Below are positions 47,388 to 55,282 of a stretch of 64,000 nucleotides of DNA, piece by piece. The stretch is from contig JAJFGN010000035.1 of NCBI GenBank assembly GCA_021776115.1, positions 1-64,000 of the forward strand, in the 5' to 3' direction. The notes under the pieces were generated by a model, which saw nothing but the letters and a program-made list of their open reading frames with translations, was not told where the DNA came from and ran no database searches. Position 1 is the stretch's first letter; every line of letters begins with the position of its first letter. The position numbers and the translations under genes were made by a program. Origin of the DNA: Kiloniellaceae bacterium (lineage in GTDB: Bacteria; Pseudomonadota; Alphaproteobacteria; Kiloniellales; J153).

Positions 47388-47824
47388 TGTTCTGGCTGGC
47401 TTCGGCGCCGCATCCGGCCGGCGAAACTGAAGAAGACCGTGATCATGGTCGCCGCGACCGTCGTGCCGACGCCGAATTCGACCAGGGTTATACCCAGGTG
47501 CTGGCCGCCGACGGGACTGCTCGACAAGACGTTGTAGTCCAGGAATTCCCCACCCAAGACCATGCCAAGATAGCCGACGCCCAAGTAAAGCAGCAGGCCG
47601 AACGCCATGACGATCCGGATTAGCCAGGGCCGCGCCACCTGTTCCGCGGCTTCAACGCCGTAAATCAGCGCGTAAAGAATAAAGCCCGCGCCGAAGATGA
47701 CGCCGGCTTGGAACCCGCCGCCCGGTCCGAAATCGCCATGGAACTGCACATACAGCGCGAACATCAAAATGAACGGCATCAGCAGTTTGGTGGTGACCCG
47801 CAGGATAAAATGCCGCCGGACCAT
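47384..47824 (-). CDS. mnhB: Mrp antiporter subunit B
   Basis: A 146-residue four-helix protein matching MnhB/MrpB. The signature FHGDFGPGGGFQAGVIFGAGFILYALIYG is clear, and LVEFGVGTTVAATMITVFF lies near the C-terminus. It follows the MbhD/E-type gene by 9 bp and overlaps mnhC by 4 bp. Confidence 0.93.
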   Translation of the reverse strand: MVRRHFILRVTTKLLMPFILMFALYVQFHGDFGPGGGFQAGVIFGAGFILYALIYGVEAAEQVARPWLIRIVMAFGLLLYLGVGYLGMVLGGEFLDYNVLSSSPVGGQHLGITLVEFGVGTTVAATMITVFFSFAGRMRRRSQPEQ

Positions 47825-47833
47825 ACGCGCCCC

Positions 47834-48325
47834 TCAGTCGTCACGCCGGCGGCGCGCGCCCAGGATCAGGATGACCCCGATGCCGGCGGTGAAAATGACG
47901 GTCAGTTCGCCCATGGTGTCGTAGCCGCGGTAGCTGGCCAGGACCGAGGTGACGATGTTCGGAATGCCGGTGGCGCGCGGCGCTTCTTCGATATAGCGCG
48001 GCGCGACGTGCTGATGGATGGGCGCCATGGGGTCGCCGAAGCTCGGCATGTCGAGTGTGCCGTAGATCAGCAGCGCGCCGGTCAAAACGACCACGGCCAA
48101 AGGCAGGATCTGCAGATGGCCTTTACCCGGCTTTTCCGTGTCGCCGGTCAGCGCCAGGGTCGCCAGCATCAGTACGGTCGCGATGCCGCCGCCGACGGAG
48201 GCTTCGGTAAAGGCCACGTCCACGGCGTCCAGGGTGACGAACAGGCTGGCGGAAATCAGGCTATAGATACCGCTGAGCATCACGACCGCGAAAAGGTTGT
48301 CCAGGCGCACGATCCCGATGGCCAT
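47834..48325 (-). CDS. MbhD/MbhE-like protein (split C-terminal part of MrpA)
   Basis: A 163-residue membrane protein. Residues 1-70 match the DUF4040/MbhD module (LFVTLDAVDVAFTEASVGGGIATVLML), and residues 85-163 match MbhE, including RGYDTMGELTVIFTAGIGVILIL. In standard Mrp complexes these modules are the C-terminal end of MrpA. From the ATG at 48325 the first MbhD helix is cut short. In-frame hydrophobic codons continue upstream to about 48358, ending with DIVLLSFLVV just before the Met, but contain no ATG, GTG or TTG. A non-standard start (ATC, ATT or CTG) after ggaga is therefore possible. Confidence 0.85.
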   Translation of the reverse strand: MAIGIVRLDNLFAVVMLSGIYSLISASLFVTLDAVDVAFTEASVGGGIATVLMLATLALTGDTEKPGKGHLQILPLAVVVLTGALLIYGTLDMPSFGDPMAPIHQHVAPRYIEEAPRATGIPNIVTSVLASYRGYDTMGELTVIFTAGIGVILILGARRRRDD

Positions 48326-48363
48326 AACGACCAGGAACGACAGCAGGACAATGTCGACCGCGT

Positions 48364-48717
48364 TTACGATGGCTCGTTCTCCGGCGTCACGGGACTTGGC
48401 GTTTCGGATTCGCGTTTGCCGAGCAGCGGCTGCGGGCCACGGCTATAGGCCGCGTTGGCCAGGGCATAGGTCGACGTCGGGCTGGTATAGAGCAGAAAGA
48501 CCATGATCAGGATCAACTTGACGGTCACCAGCGTGAGGCCGCCCTGGACCATCAGGCCGGCGAGAATCAGTCCGGCGCCCAGCGTGTCGGTGATGCCGCT
48601 GGCGTGCATGCGGCTATAAACGTCGGGAAACCGGATCAGGCCGACCGCCCCGATTAGCGCGAAGCTCGAGCCTGCGATTAAAAGCAGCCAGCTCGCGATG
48701 TCGAGCAGGATTTGCAT
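48364..48717 (-). CDS. mnhG: Mrp antiporter subunit G
   Basis: A 117-residue three-helix protein of the MnhG/PhaG family, with IGAVGLIRFPDVYSRMHASGITDTLGAGLILAGLM as the clear signature. The C-terminal 30 residues are hydrophilic (RESETPSPVTPENEPS). It overlaps mnhF by one base. Its stop is 38 bp before the first ATG of the MbhD/E gene. Confidence 0.93.
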   Translation of the reverse strand: MQILLDIASWLLLIAGSSFALIGAVGLIRFPDVYSRMHASGITDTLGAGLILAGLMVQGGLTLVTVKLILIMVFLLYTSPTSTYALANAAYSRGPQPLLGKRESETPSPVTPENEPS

Positions 48718-49001
48718 TACGGTTTCCGCTCCGCCTGCTGGCCGGTTGTGCCCAGATCGCCGTACTTGAGCAGCTTCAGCACCGCGATGGTGCCGATGAA
48801 GTTAATCAGGGCATAGACCAGGCCGATGTCCAGGAAATCTGGCCGCTCGGTCAAGAAGCCGAGCAGCGCGATCAACAAGACCGTCTTGGTGCCGAAGGTG
48901 TTCACGGCCAGGACCCGGTCGTAAACGGTCGGGCCCAAGAGGGCGCGGGTCAGGGCCAGGGCCATGGTGACCAGAATGGCGAGGGTCGCCGCGAAGAACA
49001 T
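48717..49001 (-). CDS. mnhF: Mrp antiporter subunit F
   Basis: A 94-residue three-helix protein of the MnhF/PhaF family: LGPTVYDRVLAVNTFGTKTVLLIALLGF, then LDIGLVYALINFIGTIAVLKLLKYG. It shares one base with mnhE upstream and one with mnhG downstream, so the three are translationally coupled. Confidence 0.92.
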   Translation of the reverse strand: MFFAATLAILVTMALALTRALLGPTVYDRVLAVNTFGTKTVLLIALLGFLTERPDFLDIGLVYALINFIGTIAVLKLLKYGDLGTTGQQAERKP

Positions 49002-49501
49002 CAGCCCATGTCCTCGAGCCGCCGCGGACCGGGGCCTTCCATCGCGGTCACGCGCCGGTCCATCGCGCCCGACTTAAGATCGTCGGCCAACGCCGTCGCG
49101 ATCGCGTGGACCAGAATGGTATTTTCCGAGACCCGGATCGAAACCGTGCCGGGTGTGAGCGTGATCGAGTTGGCGTAGATGACCTGGCCCAGCTCCGAAC
49201 CCTGGCTCGCCTCGAGGGTGACCATGACCGGATCGATCGGCAACTTGGGGTCGAGAATGCGCCGCGCGACGTCGATGTTGGCCTTGACGATCTCGATCGT
49301 CAGCCACATCCAATACGTGATAGCGCGCCAACCCAGGTGAATTGGGTGGCCCTCGCGATCGACCACATCCATGCGATGGGCGATCCCCACGACGGCCAGG
49401 CAGGACGCGGCGCCCAAGCCCATCAACAGGGGTGTGTAGATCCCGGAAAACAGCAACCAGGTGCCATAGAGGACAATGCCGAGACTAATAGCGTGCAGCA
49501 C
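49001..49501 (-). CDS. mnhE: Mrp antiporter subunit E
   Basis: A 166-residue MnhE with two or three N-terminal helices (LHAISLGIVLYGTWLLFSGIYTPLLMGLG) and a cytosolic domain with SQGSELGQVIYANSITLTPGTVSI and HAIATALADDLKSG. I prefer the GTG at 49501, which gives the typical N-terminus, over an upstream TTG at 49522. It is the first gene of the operon. Mrp antiporters export Na+ or K+ in exchange for protons and support pH and salt tolerance. Confidence 0.9.
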   Translation of the reverse strand: MLHAISLGIVLYGTWLLFSGIYTPLLMGLGAASCLAVVGIAHRMDVVDREGHPIHLGWRAITYWMWLTIEIVKANIDVARRILDPKLPIDPVMVTLEASQGSELGQVIYANSITLTPGTVSIRVSENTILVHAIATALADDLKSGAMDRRVTAMEGPGPRRLEDMG

Positions 49502-49603
49502 CAGCGACCCTTCGCCCCCCAAAGTGTCTCTTGCTTTAGTTCTTGCCGGGTCTTAGCGCCCGCTAGGCTACACTCTATACATATCCGGCTCCGCTGCGGC
49601 AAC

Positions 49604-49783
49604 TCACGGCTGCCGGTTTGGCCACTTGGTTGCGGGCGGTGGCTCGGGCGGGATTTCGTAGGGCGGCGCTGGTGGCACGATAGGCGGAGTGTCTGGTAAA
49701 TCCTGACCGTCGCCGTTGGGCTTGCGAAAGGGCTCGGGCGGCGGGTCCGGCGGCGGTTTGGGAATCTGTGCGAAAGACTCCAT
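49604..49783 (-). CDS. Pro-rich small ORF, 59 aa
   Basis: A 59-codon frame from the ATG at 49783, about 25% proline, with repeated PPP/PPEP units (IPKPPPDPPPEPFRKP, PPAPPYEIPPEPPPA) and the ending KWPNRQP. It lies in the 306-bp gap between the antiporter operon and the ChaN-like gene. There is no good Shine-Dalgarno. It could be a real small disordered protein, but GC-rich DNA easily yields such frames. The remaining gap shows nothing else. Confidence 0.35.
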   Translation of the reverse strand: MESFAQIPKPPPDPPPEPFRKPNGDGQDLPDTPPIVPPAPPYEIPPEPPPATKWPNRQP

Positions 49784-49828
49784 GAATGGAGGTTAGCACA
49801 CTCGGGCCTGCCGGCGCGAGGCCGAGGA

Positions 49829-50863
49829 CTATTGGGACTTATCCTTGTTCTCGTACCGTTCCTTCGCTTTGCGCAACTGGTCGGCAAACCGCTCGCATGC
49901 CGGCTCCCGCTCCGGGTGGGGGGTGAACCAAACGTAGTCGAAGGGTAGCGTTTCGGCGTTAAAGCGCGCTGCGTAAGCCGTGGGGTCGTTGTCGCCCTCC
50001 GCGACTTCGACCATGGCAATGCTGACCGTGCTCCGCCCCGGGGCCAGGCGCTTCAGGTGATACGGCACGGCGTAGTCGCGCCGGGCGTGGCCCTTACCCG
50101 TGATGAGCACGGCGCCATCTCGCCCCTCCAATGCCGCACCGTCGATCAAGGCGCCCGCCATATGGGCATCGCGGGCCTGCATGACCGTGGTCATGGGGCC
50201 GATCATGGATGCGGGAAGTTGATTGCAATGGGCGTCGACGATGTCTCGGCGTAAGGATCTCGTCAGCTCTTCAGGCATCGGCCTATCGAGGGCCAGTTTT
50301 TTCTCTAGGCTCTCGCCCAGGGCCCGGGTGCCTTCCTTGCTGATCGCATTGATCGTCGAGCGCGCCAGGTCGGCCGTCAAGATCGGCGCCCCGGCGTCAA
50401 GCGCCGCCTGCGCAATCGGCTGGTACTGCCGCCAAGCGGGCCAGCCTCGCTGTTCCCAGTCGAGTGCGGGGCCTAACCCGGCGGCGTCGCGCGGCTGGCG
50501 CGCGATTTGGTCGCGCAGCGCATCTGCCTGATCGGCCGTGAACATCTCGAAGGCAATCGCCGGTTGCCGTCCCTGGATAAATAACTGGGCCACGATCCAG
50601 GCTTGGATGCGATGGTGGTCTTCATTGTCGTGTTTTTCACCCAGGAGGACGAAATCAGATTCAGAAATAGTTTCAAGTAGTTGGCGGGAGTTAATGAAGT
50701 TTCCGGTGAGGCGGGACCAGATCCTCCCAGAAAGGGGATGGTCTTGGCGAAGCGCCGAGATCCAGGGCCCGCCGTCTGCTTCAAAAGGCGCGGGTGGCGC
50801 GGCGCAGGCGCTGAGGACGAGAGACAGGAAGATGACGAGAGGGAAGGATAAGATTCGGTTCAT
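49829..50863 (-). CDS. ChaN-family lipoprotein (haem/iron-binding type)
   Basis: A 344-residue lipoprotein starting at the ATG at 50863, with signal peptide and lipobox LSAC (lipidated Cys20). The mature part is the ChaN/Tiki-like domain: FVLLGEKHDNEDHHRIQAWIV, IAFEMFTADQADALRD, PILTADLARSTINAI and VLITGKGHARRDYAVPYHL. The His/Glu-bearing LGEKHDN and TGKGHAR elements are those used for metal or haem binding in relatives such as Campylobacter ChaN. The C-terminus is charged and helical. It is a single gene with an upstream gap of 137 bp before a GT4 gene, in which I see no other feature. Confidence 0.85.
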   Translation of the reverse strand: MNRILSFPLVIFLSLVLSACAAPPAPFEADGGPWISALRQDHPLSGRIWSRLTGNFINSRQLLETISESDFVLLGEKHDNEDHHRIQAWIVAQLFIQGRQPAIAFEMFTADQADALRDQIARQPRDAAGLGPALDWEQRGWPAWRQYQPIAQAALDAGAPILTADLARSTINAISKEGTRALGESLEKKLALDRPMPEELTRSLRRDIVDAHCNQLPASMIGPMTTVMQARDAHMAGALIDGAALEGRDGAVLITGKGHARRDYAVPYHLKRLAPGRSTVSIAMVEVAEGDNDPTAYAARFNAETLPFDYVWFTPHPEREPACERFADQLRKAKERYENKDKSQ

Positions 50864-51000
50864 CGGTTCTCTTCGAGTAGGAAAATTGGCGGCGGGTTCG
50901 CCGCGACGCGGCTCGAGTGTTCCTATATCCAATGAGCGAAACAGCCCGCAGGATCAAGCCCCGAAACGGACCTGGGGCCGATCGGACTCAAAGCGCGCGG

Positions 51001-52176
51001 CTAGGCCTCTTCCGCCAGAATTTTCTTGAATAGCGCGATCTGCCCCTCCGTCGTTTCGTCCCAAGAGAACCTTTCCGCATAGGCCCGGGTGTCGGCCCGG
51101 TCGGGGGGATCGGCGAGCAAGTCCCGGACCGTTTTCGCGATCGCCTCCGGATCGCGTGCTGGAATCAGGCGGCCCGCCGCCGGTTCGGCGACGACTTCGG
51201 GAATGCCCCAGGCATCCGTTGCCGCCGCGGGCGTTCCGCAGGCCATCGCCTCCAGCAGCACGTTCGGCCATCCCTCCCTATCGGACGCCAGGATTAACAC
51301 GTCTGCGGCACTGTATGCTTGGCGCAATTCGTTATGCGGGACCGGGCCCAGAAGCCGCACGCGCGATTCGATTCCCAGAATTCTGGCAAGATTCTGCAGA
51401 TGCTCTTTTTCCGGCCCGTCGCCCGCAATGAGCAGGACAGCATTCGGAATCTTGGGGAGGGCCTTGATAACGAAGTCATGACCTTTTCGCGGAATAAGCC
51501 CGCCGACCGATAGCAGAATCGGTGGTTCGACACCAAGTTCACGCCTGAAATCGTCACCGGTGCAGGGTCTGAATAGTTCGAGGTCGACTCCGTTGCGAAG
51601 GACCCGGATGTGGTTCGGGTCGATGCCCAGATCGATCATGGCATCTTTTAGGGCCTGACATACCGTTATACAGGCCGCCGCCCGGCCAGCAGCCCACCGC
51701 AACATGCGGCGGGGCAGGGGGTATTGCGGAATCAGATTGATGTCGGTCCCACGCGCGGTGATCGTAACCGGCTTCTTGAAGTGCCTGCCCAGCATGGCCG
51801 CCGCGACGCCGTCGGGATAGAAATAGTGGGCGTCGATCAGGTCGAAGTCGTAGCCCGAGTCCAACAACCTTGCTACCGCGGGCTTACTCCAGGCGTACAT
51901 GAGAAGCGGCGCCAGCGACATGCCGAGCTTGGGAATCACGGGATAGCGCGGATGTTCGATGTCGAGGCCGTGGCGGTTCTCGCGCCGGGGCACCGCCGCT
52001 AGCCTAGCATAGCTGCCGAATCGGGGGTTCCGCCACGGGAACCAGGGGACTGGCGCTATGACCTGCGAGGTGACGCGCCCATCGGCGGTCAGATGGCGCA
52101 GCCGGTTCTCGACGAACACCCCATGGTTTGGCTGCGCCGCATTCGGATAGAGGCTCGAAAAAGTCAGGATTTTCAT
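51001..52176 (-). CDS. GT4 glycosyltransferase
   Basis: A 391-residue GT-B enzyme. The N-terminal domain begins MKILTFSSLYPNAAQPNHGVFVENRL and the C-terminal domain has SVGGLIPRKGHDFVIKALPKI and the nucleotide-sugar EX7E motif in SDREGWPNVLLEAMACG. The length is normal for GT4. I start at the ATG at 52176; the frame continues to 52290 with a soluble extension that is not family-like. It is likely a hexose or similar transferase in surface-polysaccharide synthesis, judging from the divergent EPS genes. The donor sugar cannot be inferred. Confidence 0.9.
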   Translation of the reverse strand: MKILTFSSLYPNAAQPNHGVFVENRLRHLTADGRVTSQVIAPVPWFPWRNPRFGSYARLAAVPRRENRHGLDIEHPRYPVIPKLGMSLAPLLMYAWSKPAVARLLDSGYDFDLIDAHYFYPDGVAAAMLGRHFKKPVTITARGTDINLIPQYPLPRRMLRWAAGRAAACITVCQALKDAMIDLGIDPNHIRVLRNGVDLELFRPCTGDDFRRELGVEPPILLSVGGLIPRKGHDFVIKALPKIPNAVLLIAGDGPEKEHLQNLARILGIESRVRLLGPVPHNELRQAYSAADVLILASDREGWPNVLLEAMACGTPAAATDAWGIPEVVAEPAAGRLIPARDPEAIAKTVRDLLADPPDRADTRAYAERFSWDETTEGQIALFKKILAEEA

Positions 52177-52521
52177 TGCGCGGACAGTAGTTGCACGAAA
52201 TGGTTGCTTTTCTGGGAAGGTGTACTTGCGGCTTGCGACGCGTGTCGCGAAATCCGACCAGGGTCGGCTCCTCCCCGGCATTAGTACCACACAACAATGG
52301 AATTAAATGACCGTGGAGACGCCTCCATCCTGCCGGCAGCGGCAAGGCCTCTTGGCGCAGGTTTATTTCGGCAGCTAATACAAATAAAGATTCGTTAACA
52401 TCTGTTATCTATGGTTCCTGGCTGCCATTGGGACTAAGCGGGGCCGCTGCTAGAGGCTGAGATGTGGGGTAGGATGCGGCATGGCGAGTTAGCCGCATTG
52501 GGTAATACAGAGGGAACCCGC
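52177..52521. other. Intergenic control region of the polysaccharide cluster
   Basis: About 345 bp between divergent GT4 genes. It is AT-richer than surrounding DNA around 52370-52420 (taatacaaataaagattcg). It most likely holds both promoters, but no clean -35/-10 pair or palindrome stands out. Confidence 0.5.
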
Positions 52522-52596
52522 GTGAGAATCTTAAACTTTGGAGTAATTTACCCTGCCGCGGTTTCCGAGGTTGGTTGCGAAGGCGCTCGCCGGTGA
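52522..52596 (+). CDS. 24-aa leader ORF or remnant of a glycosyltransferase N-terminus
   Basis: A GTG at 52522 with aggga at 52511-52515 opens a 24-codon frame, MRILNFGVIYPAAVSEVG followed by six more residues. Its stop TGA at 52594-52596 overlaps the GTG start of the GT4 gene at 52593. The first residues look like the usual start of a GT-B glycosyltransferase. It is either a coupled leader peptide or what is left of an earlier gene. Confidence 0.4.
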   Translation: MRILNFGVIYPAAVSEVGCEGARR

Positions 52597-53870
52597 GCCA
52601 AGCGAACGAGGCCGAGGTGGATGGGCGCGGCTTGAGCGCGGAATCGGCCAGCGACGCGGCCGCGCGGGCGCGCATTCCGGAACCCGGCCGGAAGCTGAAG
52701 ATCCTGTACCATCACCGGACGGCCTCGAAGGACGGTCAAGCGGTCCATATCGCTGAACTGACCGAGGCGCTTCGGCGTCGGGGGCATGACCTCGTCTTCG
52801 TTGGCCCGGGGTTTGGCGAGGAACAGGGCTTCGGCGGCGACAGCAAGCTGGTCTCCGTGCTGCGGTCGGCCTTGCCGAGGGCGGTCTTTGAGTTTCTTGA
52901 GTTCTCCTATTCCGTGATCGCCTATCGGCGTTTGGCCAAAGCCTACCGTGAGCATAAGCCAGACGTCCTTTACGAGCGCTTCAATCTGTTCCTGTTGGCG
53001 GGCGGCCTTCTGAAGCGACGTACCGGAATACCGTATTTCTTGGAGGTGAATGCTCCGCTGTTTGACGAACGGGTCAAATTCGGCGGCTTGGCGCTAAAGG
53101 CGCTCGGACATTATACCCAAAAACGGGCCTGGCAGGCGGCGGACCGGGTTTTGCCGGTAACAGAGGTTTTGGCGCAGTATCTGCGCCGCGATGGTGTTTC
53201 CGATGAAAGAATCTCGGTCATTCACAACGGAATCGATCCGGCACAGTTCCTTGGCGATCTCGATCGATCCTCGGCCAAGGCGCGATTTGGCCTCGAGAAC
53301 GATCTGGTCCTGGGCTTCACCGGGTTCCTTCGCGAATGGCATGGCCTAAGCAGCGTGATCGAGCTGCTTGCCGACGCGGCCACCGGTTCCGGCGTCAAGC
53401 TGCTGATTGTCGGCGAAGGCCCGGGCCGCGCCGATTTGGAGGCTCAGACGGCCAGTTTGGGAATTGCTGACAAGGTCCACTTCGCGGGCCTGGTCGATCG
53501 AGAATCGATTCCCGGCGTCGTCTCTGCGTTCGACATCGCCTTGCAACCCGCCGCGACGCCTTATGCCTCGCCTTTGAAGATTTTCGAGTACATGGCGCTC
53601 GGTTGCGCCATCGTTGCACCGCGCCAAGCCAACATCGAAGAAATATTGACCGACAACGAATCCGCGTTGCTATTCAATCCCGGCGACCTAGCGTCCATGC
53701 GCGACTGCGTGGGCCGGTTGTGCGAGGACGCCTCACTGAGACACAGGCTTGGTGAGTCCGCTCGGCAGGTGATCGTCGATCGGGGCATGACGTGGGATGG
53801 CAACGCGAAGCGGATCGAAACCCTGTTCCAGGCCGAGTTGGCCAAACGTCAGTCCCGTGGTGGCGAATGA
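52593..53870 (+). CDS. GT4 glycosyltransferase
   Basis: A 425-residue GT-B enzyme. Residues 1-36 are a disordered Ala/Glu/Arg-rich head, unusual for the family. The Rossmann domain then begins KLKILYHHRTASKDGQAVHIAEL. The C-terminal domain has VLGFTGFLREWHGLSSVIELL, KLLIVGEGPGRADLE and the EX7E region SPLKIFEYMALGCAIVAP. The start is GTG at 52593, overlapping the leader frame; a TTG at 52575 is also in frame. It is first of a rightward run of EPS genes, followed after 106 bp by another glycosyltransferase. Confidence 0.9.
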   Translation: MSQANEAEVDGRGLSAESASDAAARARIPEPGRKLKILYHHRTASKDGQAVHIAELTEALRRRGHDLVFVGPGFGEEQGFGGDSKLVSVLRSALPRAVFEFLEFSYSVIAYRRLAKAYREHKPDVLYERFNLFLLAGGLLKRRTGIPYFLEVNAPLFDERVKFGGLALKALGHYTQKRAWQAADRVLPVTEVLAQYLRRDGVSDERISVIHNGIDPAQFLGDLDRSSAKARFGLENDLVLGFTGFLREWHGLSSVIELLADAATGSGVKLLIVGEGPGRADLEAQTASLGIADKVHFAGLVDRESIPGVVSAFDIALQPAATPYASPLKIFEYMALGCAIVAPRQANIEEILTDNESALLFNPGDLASMRDCVGRLCEDASLRHRLGESARQVIVDRGMTWDGNAKRIETLFQAELAKRQSRGGE

Positions 53871-53976
53871 CGCTCCATGACGCCGCTCGTTGCAATATAA
53901 TGCCTGGCATTCTCCCGGCGAGACGCCGCTTTGTTGCCCGTGATCGAAAAGCCGAATCCGTTAGTGCAAGCATTCC

Positions 53977-55197
53977 ATGAAGATCCTTTATCTTTGCCAC
54001 CGCTTTCCCTTTCCGCCCGATTTCGGCAGCAAGGTACGCGCCTTTCATACAATCAAGCACCTTGGGCTTAGGCATGAGGTGACTGTGGCCGCACCGGTGC
54101 GCTCGTCCAAAGAAGCGCATGCCGGGGAAGGGCTCGAATCCCATTGCCACAAAGTCCTCACGGAGACCATTTCACCGGCGGCGGCGATATCCCGGATGGT
54201 GGCCGGAGCGCCGACGTCCCGGCCGGCCTCCATGGCCTATTTCGACTCGCCGGCGCTCAGACGGCGAATCCGGGAAGAAATCGCGCGCACCGACTTCGAT
54301 CTGATCTTCGTGCATTGCTCATCGGTCGCCCCCTATGTCGAAAATGTTGCCGGCGTGCCAATGATTCTTGATTTTGTGGACATGGATTCACAAAAGTGGC
54401 TGGACTATGCGCGGTTTCACAGTTTTCCGCGATCTTTGGTCTATCGGCTGGAAGGGTTGAAGCTTCAGCGGGCCGAAGCGAAGCTGGCGCGGAGTTTCGA
54501 TTTTTGTACCTGCGCCACGCAGGCAGAGGTCGATACTCTCGAGGGATTCAACACCGAAACACCCGTGGATTGGTTCGCAAATGGTGTGGACCTTGAATAT
54601 TTTTGCCCCGATGGGGCCCAGAACGATGCCTATGACCCCAATACCATCGCATTTGTCGGGCGAATGGATTATTTCCCCAACGTCCAGGCAATGGTCGATT
54701 TTTGCTCCGATGTCCTGCCGAAGATCCAAGCAGGTCATCCCGGCGTAAAGCTGACGATTATCGGTGCTGATCCGACCTCCGCAGTTCAGAATCTGGCCAA
54801 TATCCCTGGCGTCACGGTCACTGGGACGGTACCTGACGTGCGGCCCTACCTTCGCGGTGCCGCGGTTTCCGTTGCCCCGCTCAGCGTGGCTCGCGGAACT
54901 CAGAATAAGATTCTCGAAGCTCTCGCCTTGGGGGTGCCTGTCGTCAGCAGCCAGCTTGCTGGGAGGGGATTCGACGCGGTGCCGGGCGAGCATTTCCTGA
55001 GTGCCGCCACCGCTGAGGATTTCGCCGCGCAAACCTTACGCCTTCTGACCGACGCGGGTGAGCGCCGCCGTTTCGCCGAAGCGGGCCGTGCCCGCATGGA
55101 GAGTCATCACGGATGGGACGTCGCGATGCGGCGCCTGGACGCGATCGTCGATCGCGTTCTAGCGCGGCGCCGAGTGGGCGCGGCTAGGGTCGCATGA
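53977..55197 (+). CDS. Exosortase A/EpsH-associated glycosyltransferase (TIGR03087-like)
   Basis: A 406-residue GT-B enzyme. Its opening ILYLCHRFPFPPDFGSKVRAFHTIKHL, VDMDSQKWLDYA, the central IAFVGRMDYFPNVQAMVDFCSDVLP and SVARGTQNKILEALALGVPVVSS match the TIGR03087 group, defined as sugar transferases that accompany exosortase type A/EpsH systems. Role in assembly of an exopolysaccharide is known for the group by association only. The ATG at 53977 lacks a strong ribosome-binding site. It lies between GT4 and GT2 genes on the same strand. Confidence 0.87.
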   Translation: MKILYLCHRFPFPPDFGSKVRAFHTIKHLGLRHEVTVAAPVRSSKEAHAGEGLESHCHKVLTETISPAAAISRMVAGAPTSRPASMAYFDSPALRRRIREEIARTDFDLIFVHCSSVAPYVENVAGVPMILDFVDMDSQKWLDYARFHSFPRSLVYRLEGLKLQRAEAKLARSFDFCTCATQAEVDTLEGFNTETPVDWFANGVDLEYFCPDGAQNDAYDPNTIAFVGRMDYFPNVQAMVDFCSDVLPKIQAGHPGVKLTIIGADPTSAVQNLANIPGVTVTGTVPDVRPYLRGAAVSVAPLSVARGTQNKILEALALGVPVVSSQLAGRGFDAVPGEHFLSAATAEDFAAQTLRLLTDAGERRRFAEAGRARMESHHGWDVAMRRLDAIVDRVLARRRVGAARVA

Positions 55198-55282
55198 ACG
55201 GAATACAGAAGAACCATTCCATTATAGCGCTGGCGCTAGATGATTCGCGCCGGCTTGCAAGCGCGCAAGGAAGGTTAAGGTC

